NCBI GenBank assembly: GCA_946406115.1
Contig: OX291540.1
Coordinates: forward strand, 5,266,563-5,330,562
Source: Apoda limacodes
Taxonomy: Eukaryota > Arthropoda > Insecta > Lepidoptera > Limacodidae
Direction of reading: 5' to 3'
DNA: 64,000 bases
Part shown: in pieces, positions 48,801 to 57,800 of the stretch
Position numbering within the stretch: position 1 is the stretch's first letter
How the letters are laid out: each line of letters starts with the position of its first letter
The notes under the pieces: generated by a model
Databases searched by the model: none
The model's input: only the letters and a program-made list of their open reading frames with translations
Told to the model about the DNA's origin: nothing
Translations under genes and position numbers: made by a program

Positions 48801-51800
48801 ACCCAAATGCAAAAACGTACCAAAAACCGATCTCATAGTTGGGGATCGTTCACAAACAATACCCATTAGGTCCGTCAATAAAATAAACTTTGTGAGGTAT
48901 CGTCGTTATGAGCTGCTAAAGCTCCTGAAGAGCTATGCCTTAAAAGCACTGGCGGCGTAGAGAATTTGTGATGGCGAAAAGAATATATACATTTCTTTTT
49001 GAGATAAACTCAAACTCTTAAAGAAAATATATTCTATATTAGATTGAGGCATCGCTATATTTAATCTTCAAATACTATATAAACTATTTTGTACTAAACA
49101 AACGTGATTGCAAAATATGTCTGAAAGGAATTTCGCTTCTTATCTTTCGCTTTTACGTAGCTGGTCAACCTTATCTGATACGCTCGACAGAATCGATACG
49201 ATCTCCTAGAATTCACAAGTACCACCTACTTGATAACATTGTTGAAGTATAACAAACAAACATTGGGTATATTGATGTAACTGAGTTAGTTGCTATAGTC
49301 ATTTATACTAAAGTTTTTGTTTTCCATCATACAGCAAGTTGTATACATGGGTTGGTTGTTGAATTCACTATTTTTCTTGCTATTTTTACTATATAGTAGC
49401 AATATCAAAATAAAACTCATAATTAAATATTTTTATTATTATTTAGTTTACGACGTTTTTGAAAAGGCAATTTATAACAGACTTAAGAAAAGCAAAAGGT
49501 TCTTAATTAGAGTTCCTTGTCACGTGGTTTAAGGATTTTTAATACGTAAATACTTAAAATAGAGATACAAAAATTTAACTACTAAATTTTAAAAAAAGCC
49601 CTTAATCTAGAACACATTGAGCTTAGTTTTATCTACTTCTTGTTAGTCGTAAGTAAAACATATACAAATTATTATTGGCATTTAACGACGAAAAGATGAC
49701 TTATATCTATGATATGATTCATAATTTATGACTTACCTGTCTGCGGGGTCTCTCCATTTCGCTTTCTCTTTCTCTCTCTCTTTCTCTTTCAATGATAAAG
49801 TCACGACTCCCGTCCCCCGACACCCCGCTGCCAACGCCCCTGTACACACAACACACAGGTATCTACATCAGAGGAAATAGTTGAGTGATTTGTTAAATAA
49901 TTTTTATTTAAAAAAAATGTGATTGTCATTTTGATAAGATGTTTTTACATTTATTTATTTTAACTTATTTGATCAATATTAACAGCCCTGTAGTACATTT
50001 TTTACTGTTGTTATAATGTGATCCTTTGTAGCGAATTATAGATGATATATAATCTTATTGGCATATGAACATCGATTACTGCGATTAGTGCTACCGTCGC
50101 CATAAAATAGGCACGTAAATGCGGTACATAATTCATATAAAATTGAATGGCCATAATCTCCGAAGTTTCGTGGAATATACTTTGCATTTTGATTTTTTAA
50201 AAAAGAACGTGCTCGCGGTTTTGAATTTTAAAATTCTGGCACCTTTGCAAAAATATAAAAAAAAATGGCTTATCAGAATCACTTAAAATAAAAAACGACG
50301 AGCTCTTAAAAATAATTCCTGGCAAATACGTTTTTTTTTTTAGATTTAAACACAATATCAGATTTTGCATCAAACAGTTATCCAGTTACTCACTCACAAA
50401 CAAAAATGTTTCGCACCAGTTATAGGCGGATACAGGCAGTCCAAACGAGAATTTGTGCTTTATATAAAACATGAGCAGTACGTCCGCTGCCGGGCAAAGC
50501 CTCGATCCTATGATGGTATCTTAACTGCTACCATCTCCGAGATCTTTTCGATAAGATTAACTTAAAAATTATCTGCTGGAGGACTTGGAGATTAGGTATT
50601 TGATAGGTTTCGATTGGCACCGGCGAAATGCATGCTGTCGATATTTATAGTATCAATAAGCCGCTGGAATCTAACATAACTTCATACATTTGTACGCATA
50701 TGTAGATGAAGACATAGTTTGGCACGAGATTCTCATAAGCACACATGCTCAAATACCCGCTCCACACTATATGCCGTCTAAAATATGTGTATAGACTGTC
50801 TACAAAATCTGGGCACGCCTGCGAGCCCCCCCTTAGAGTACTTCATGAGATTGTGTAGTCTGAACCTAAAATAAAAGACCAGTTTTTTATGTATGTGTAA
50901 TATTCGCATACTTTATTTTAACAATAAAACGGGATTAAACGCGCCGTCCACAAGGCTGGTGTAATCCAGCCAAAACGTTGGGTAAAGGTATTTGGCCAAA
51001 TAACAACGGGTTTAATACCGTTTTATTTTAAAATTAGTAATGGAACACGACTATATTAAAAACTTATAATCGAATACTTTGTTGCTTACTTACACATAAT
51101 AAATTAACTTCAGACAGTTTTGCTCTGTACTGATTTATTATACAATTGTATACCTACATTGTATTGTTTTGCACGACGTCCTAAAATATTGTAGATGCAT
51201 TATAATAGTTATTTATGATACAAGTGCGTTAAATAGGTTCGGAATAACCTTTATCGATCACGTATCATGCAACGTTTTTCAATGCATTTTGCGAGAAAGT
51301 AAAAGTTAGACATAAATATAAACTATTTTTACTTATTCTCCACTCAAGTAAATGTTGATATTCCTCTTACTATTCATGAATTGACTTTTTGATTTTTGAG
51401 GCAAAGTACTCTCATATGCTATTTGGGCTTCTTTTACTATATTTGTAGGAGTTAAATCTATAATTTCATTCTTCATTTTAAAAAAGGAATATTTACTAAA
51501 AACAAAGTAGTTTTGCAATAAAATTGCGCGCTTCTTTGCAGAGGCGCGCATACAGGTTTTTTTTTTCACGAGGCAATGGTCATGTTAAATTTATATTTTT
51601 GTTTAGGAAAACAATTTAAAATACGTATGTATTTTTAAATGACGTGTGGTGTTTATAATTTGCACACGTGAAATAATGAATTTCAATAGTGTTTTATTTA
51701 ACGCGTGCTCTAAAGAGTATCTTTCCGCATAATTTGTACACATAATAAAGAAGACATTGAAAACATATTTTTAACACGCTGTCTCATAAACTACAAACAC

Positions 51801-54800
51801 ACTGGCTCATAAACGACACCGTTTTCAGCATTTAAAAAGCGTCTATTACACACTAGTGCGGCAATGACAATAACGCCAAAGTGCTTTTTACTTTGTAATG
51901 TAATATGCAGCATTTAATTTAGCCTAAAAACTAAGCTCTTATTTTTAGAAAATTAAATTAATATGTTTGTTAACATATTAAAATTATTAGATATCATTAT
52001 ATATAAACTTTTTACAACATTTATACACTAATATAAGCATTTACTGTCGTTCAAGTGTGTTGGAAACAGTCGTATGACACTCATGAGCTCTGCTAAATAC
52101 ACTTTCGGCTGAATTACGCGTACCAACAACTTCATCTGTAATGAGCAACCTAGCACACTGTATGATATTGTAATATTAAAGTTTGTCAAGCTACGGCGTC
52201 AGAGATGCTGGTAACTAGTCTAGGCTAGTGTATGTAGTTATCAAAATCAAAAGTTGAATTTATGAGTTCATACTGAGAATGTATAAATAAATTTTTATTA
52301 GTTTTCCTTCGCTTATTTTCTTTAATAATGTATAAAAAGTATAAAAGAAGGCTACAATACAATTTGATAATATAATGTGGAAGTTAAAATAAAAAATCTA
52401 TATTTTATGATAAAAATTCATCTGATATGATAACATTCCTCTAGTCGACAAAAACTTAATACTTAACGAGGAAAACTCACTTGAGAGCACTGAGCTCTTC
52501 GGCTAGTGTCTGAGCGCCAACGTCATGGCACTGGAAGATGTGCAACTCTCGTCTTGGACCGGCAGGTGATGGGGCGTCATTTCCTCCTGACGCTGGAGGG
52601 CCCACGACGAAAGCCAGCACGTTGTTATACAACTCTGCTGGCTCTGGGGAGGTGAAGGCGGTCGGCGAGTGCACCCACGATGCAGGAAACCTCTCCATCA
52701 CTGACTGGGGTTAGATTAAAATATTGAATCAATAGTTTATAAATTATTGCGCAAATAAGGACAATTAATATTTTAATTACAAGATAACCCTGAAAGGAAA
52801 AGACCATTAATGCCTAAAAAAAATCACACTTATATTATAAAAGCTAATGTTTGTGTGTTTGTTACACGATTTCACTACACTAACTGGACGGATTGGGATG
52901 AAATTCGGAATGAAGATAGCTTGTATTAAATGGATTAAGATTAACCAGAAAATTCAAAAGTTCCTGCAGGACCAACTAGAAACAGGACACTGCTAGTTAA
53001 TAATAACGTCAGTTTGTACAAGTTTAAAAAAAATGGAAAGGGATGGCCCATATTTGCATGGACGTTTGCCTTACCTATGAAATACAATGTACAGAAACAA
53101 CTTTAATTAAAACTATCAACTTCTAGTGTTACATAATTAAAACAGAAAGAATCTAAGAGTTTCAGTATTTTTATAGCCATTTTTATTTAAGTTGCTAATA
53201 CGAAAATATCAGACATATTTTTTTTAATTAACTTAATGATAAAATATTTTTTGCAACAAATATTTTCAAAACTGTTTCCATTGTATTCTGAATAAGTATC
53301 ATTATTAACAATAATAATAATAAACTGAGTACAAAAAATATTTTCTATGAATAAAATTAAGTAATAAATGTTATTTAGCATTAGTATGCATTCGAATATA
53401 TGTAAGATTAAAACTGTTAAAAGAGTAACAACCAAATATAATACCTGTATAGGTAGCCATTAGGAAATTGAATGTGGCTTTATGTGATTAATCGCCAAAG
53501 AGCAATTTAGTAAAGTATAATATCTTTGGATTCAAACGATAGCAAAGAAATAATAACTAAATAGGAATAGTAGATTGTTAACAACACAATACAGCCAGAA
53601 ATCTATTGAAGTGAATTTGAGTAATCTTGCTTTCCCGGTATTTGTCTCTGTTGCACGCGAATTATTATTTACCATCGCGCTCACACAGATGCAATGACCT
53701 ACCGCTGTCACCAGAAATACTACTATTTTGACAACTGACACAGGCCAAAAAGTAAAAGGTCATGTACGAAATTCTTCCTGCTTCGCGTCCGTGCTATAGT
53801 CTTTTTGGGTTGTCTTAGTATGTATTGAATAATACGCACACCTTTAACTTACTCACTGTTAGCTTGTTAAAAGATTATTTCTGATTTATATCAATGATCT
53901 ACCTATATTATTTACAAAAAAAATGTTACAAACTAATAACAAACAAGTTTTAATCAAGTATTAATCAAAGTGTGTCTGTATAGGGTTCTGCCTTTACCCA
54001 GTGTAACTACGCTTTATTCACTATTATTAATTTGTTTACTTTTCGGCTCACTTCCCACTTTCAACTCGCTTCTTAGATATAACCGTTCAAAGTATGAGAA
54101 ATTAAAAACAATATAATGAAACAAATGTTGTTTGTATTGCTATTGCGATCAATTATTTAAAGTAGATATCTTATATTGATTTCTTTAATACGGCTGAAAC
54201 TATGATAATAATCTCGAAGTGGTTAATGCTAAGCGTCGCACGGATTACTTTAGTGTCGCAGAGATTTCACGGTGCGAGTGATATGAGGAGCAGCCATTAG
54301 TTTTGAATTGTCAACAATGGCGGCAAACAAATAAATCAATTCGCGTAGTACTTAGTTTTATTAAATTTTTACTGGGACTTGTCCATCAGTAAAATTCAAT
54401 GTAGATGAAAATTCAAAATATAATTTTGGATATACATTTTGTTTCTGTACACCTCGTACTTCTGGATCCCAATGTATTTTTGACTTCCGGGGAATATGTT
54501 GGCCACCTCTTTTACTTAGCATTTTGTAAAAAGTAAACACCTATTTTTTTATGCTTATACTGCCTACGTATTTATTATACCGATAATATAGACATACATT
54601 GCTACAGAACCACAGAATTGTAAATATTGACTCTTACCCCTGTTTCGTAGTCCATGACGAGAACCCACTGCCCCTCCAAACATAACTGCATCTTTTGACT
54701 CCAAATTCCTAAAAAATGCAAAGGATTATACTTATGCTTTACCTAAAAAGACCTAAAGTAACTATTACTCTGTCAAATTTTGATTAATATACCTAGTAAT

Positions 54801-57800
54801 AAAAATTAACTTTGACTACGATGATTATAATCATCATTCTAACACACCATTTTACCAGAGTGTTAGCCTTGTCGCTATTATTTTATATTAATACCACAGC
54901 CAATAATTTGGCTAAACAATCTGCTTTTATTGAGCAGTGTAATTATAGAAGTGTAATTGACATTTCAGCCAAGTATTTGGCTAAACAAACTGCTTCTTTT
55001 GAGCAGTATAATAATTTGACATGTAATAATTTAAATAAACAAAGGACCACTTTGGCATATTATATAATTCCAACATTAATTATGATTATATTAAACAATC
55101 TATGTCTACCCAAGTTTTATGCAAACAGAAACAAAAAATAAACTTTGTCATACTAAAAATAATATAAAATAATAACCTGGTGCATCAGAATATACAAGGA
55201 ATGTCTCAGAAAGAACAAGAAATTGAATTGTTCATAAACTGCCAAAAGATTGACATTTTATGTATCACTGAACACTGGCTACGCAGCCATCAGTTTATGT
55301 TCAATTTAACTAATCACCAGGTGGGAAGTTCGTTCAGCCGAATAAATGCTATCCATGGTGGCTCTTTAATTTTAGTTAATAAACAGCTAAAATTTAAGGA
55401 ACGTAAAGACATTCTGAGCCTCTCAGTTGAGCGAACTGCCGAGCTGTCCTGTATAGCAGTTGAGCATCTCATTGTTGATTTTTGAATTGGTTTTATGTCA
55501 GTAAATATATTGTCGATGCAAGTGGCACTGGATACAGCAATTCTAGTTGAATCACAAAACAAATTATTTAAATTAAAAGACTGAAATAAGGCAAGCAATC
55601 TGGTGCTTAATGAGCTATTTTCCAAAATGTTTATATTAAAGTCTCCATAAACAATGATTTTTTTATTGGAATTGCTGATTTTATTCAGCACTTCTTCCAT
55701 AACTAATTCAAAATTATCATAAAAAAGGGCAATTCGTGCTATTTATAAATTAGGATCTAGGATATCTCTGAGGGATAGATTTAGGGAAGTAAAAGTTTTA
55801 ACTTTAGTGTCGCAGTACATATATGAAAATCTTTTATATGTACATAAAAATATCAATAGTTTCAGCAAGAAAAGTGACGTTCACAAAGTAAATACTAGAA
55901 GTAAAAATAAGCTGTTGGTGCATGATACACGTCTACACAAAATAAGTAACTCTTTTATGGGGCAATGTATACTTTTACAACAAAGTTCCCAATAAAATTC
56001 AAAATCTATCAATAAGTAAGTAAATTTAAATCTTTTATCAAGCAGGTACTTTGTAAAAAGGCATATTACAATATTTCAGACTATGTAAATGATAAAAATC
56101 CATGGGACTGATGATGCTCAATTACAGGATGCATAGGTATACAAAATGAAAATGGAAATAACATAAAATTGTACGGCTAAATTTTTTTTATTTAAAACAT
56201 TAATTGTATTTTTAGTTTATTTGTATTATTGATAGTGTTTTTAATAGAGTAACTATCGAGTTTCTTGCCGGATTCTTCTCGGTAGAAATCAACAACATTG
56301 TGAACCGGCGGAAAGGTGGGAGGGTTCAAAAAATAATATTTTATAACTTTGACGATTCAAAAGTGATTGTAAAATCCTTATTTGAATAAACCATTTTGAC
56401 TTTGACTTTACCCATCTAATGCAAGCAGGTCACTTTGGACGCCCCGCTCAATGATCCGCCAGATCCTTATTTACTCAGTTGTACACTAAGTAACACCGCG
56501 ACGTGGAATACTCGCTAGTTCAAATATCTGTCTACAGTGAATCACAACTTTGATAAAATGATTATTTCCGGAAAAAATCTATGCACATGTATCTATGCAC
56601 TCATCAATGATTCGACTCAAAATGTGGAGGAGTATTATGTTATCAAAATAATATGATGAAAGAGATTATTTAAAAGTAAACGCATATATTAATTATTGCT
56701 TCTAAGAGGATCAAGCTATTATAACTTGCAAAAATACATCTCAGAGTAATTAGAATATAACCTTTAGTTTTTCGCTCAATTGAAAGACGTCCTCAACTAC
56801 AAAATGAATACTACAACTAAATGTATTATTTTGCCAAAACACAAAATTATTTAAACAGCAAATAATATAGACGCCTCGAATATAGACGTGTCGACACACG
56901 TGATAAACCGATTTTTCCCTAGTTGCAATATTGATTTTAATACTGTACTAATATCATATACACTTCACTTTTTGTTTAATCCATGAAGAATTTACCCTTT
57001 TATTTTATATTTTTTTTATAAATGACGGTATCTTTAGTTTTAAAATCAAACAAATTACCTTTAGGCAACGACCCTTTATGCCCTTTTGGATGTGGGACAA
57101 CCCATCTACTGAAGGAGTCTGTCATATACGTTGATAATCGAAGCAGGTAATAAAAGCTTGCTCAAAGATTGAGTTCTCGTCCACAACAGGTTTTCATTTC
57201 TTACTTTCATTACAGAGGATCGAGTGGCGCGGTGGAAGAGCGTGCAGATGCCATGTCAAAGATCCTGGTTTCGATTCCCCATAAGGACCAACCAGTATTG
57301 TTTTCAATTTGTTAATTGAAAAATTTGGTTTGACTTTGGTTGTGCCACCACCTATCAAGTATTTAGGATGGAATACCATTGGTGAAAAATGAATATTATG
57401 GGCATACGTTTGTAACATCTGGGATAAGCAACGTGATGTAATTTATTTATTTTCAGTTTTATCATTTTAATACTAAACGGCAATGGGAAAAGTGATGGTG
57501 AAGTGTATGACGGTGGTTATCTTTAAGTGTATGACGGTGGTTATGGTGAAGTGTATGGCGGTGGTTATGGGTGTGTGATACTGACCATTAGTCTTTTCTA
57601 ATTGCAACAGCCGTCGCATGCCATCCGCCGGATACACTATACCGGTTTCCCTGGTGACTGTAAACGTAGCTAAATGTTCGAGGACGTACACGGAGCGATC
57701 TCCCACCGTTTCTCCCCCTCTTAACCCAGCTAACTCTTCAAATTCATCAAGAGTCCGTTGGGCTTCTCCTCGTGATCTGGAGGTTCCACTGCCCGCTACC

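Noticed and set aside
50935..50980. Hammerhead ribozyme of the Penelope/retrozyme type
   Set aside because: AAACGCGCCGTC resembles the 3' half of a minimal hammerhead, but no CTGATGA core or matching stem I was found on either side.
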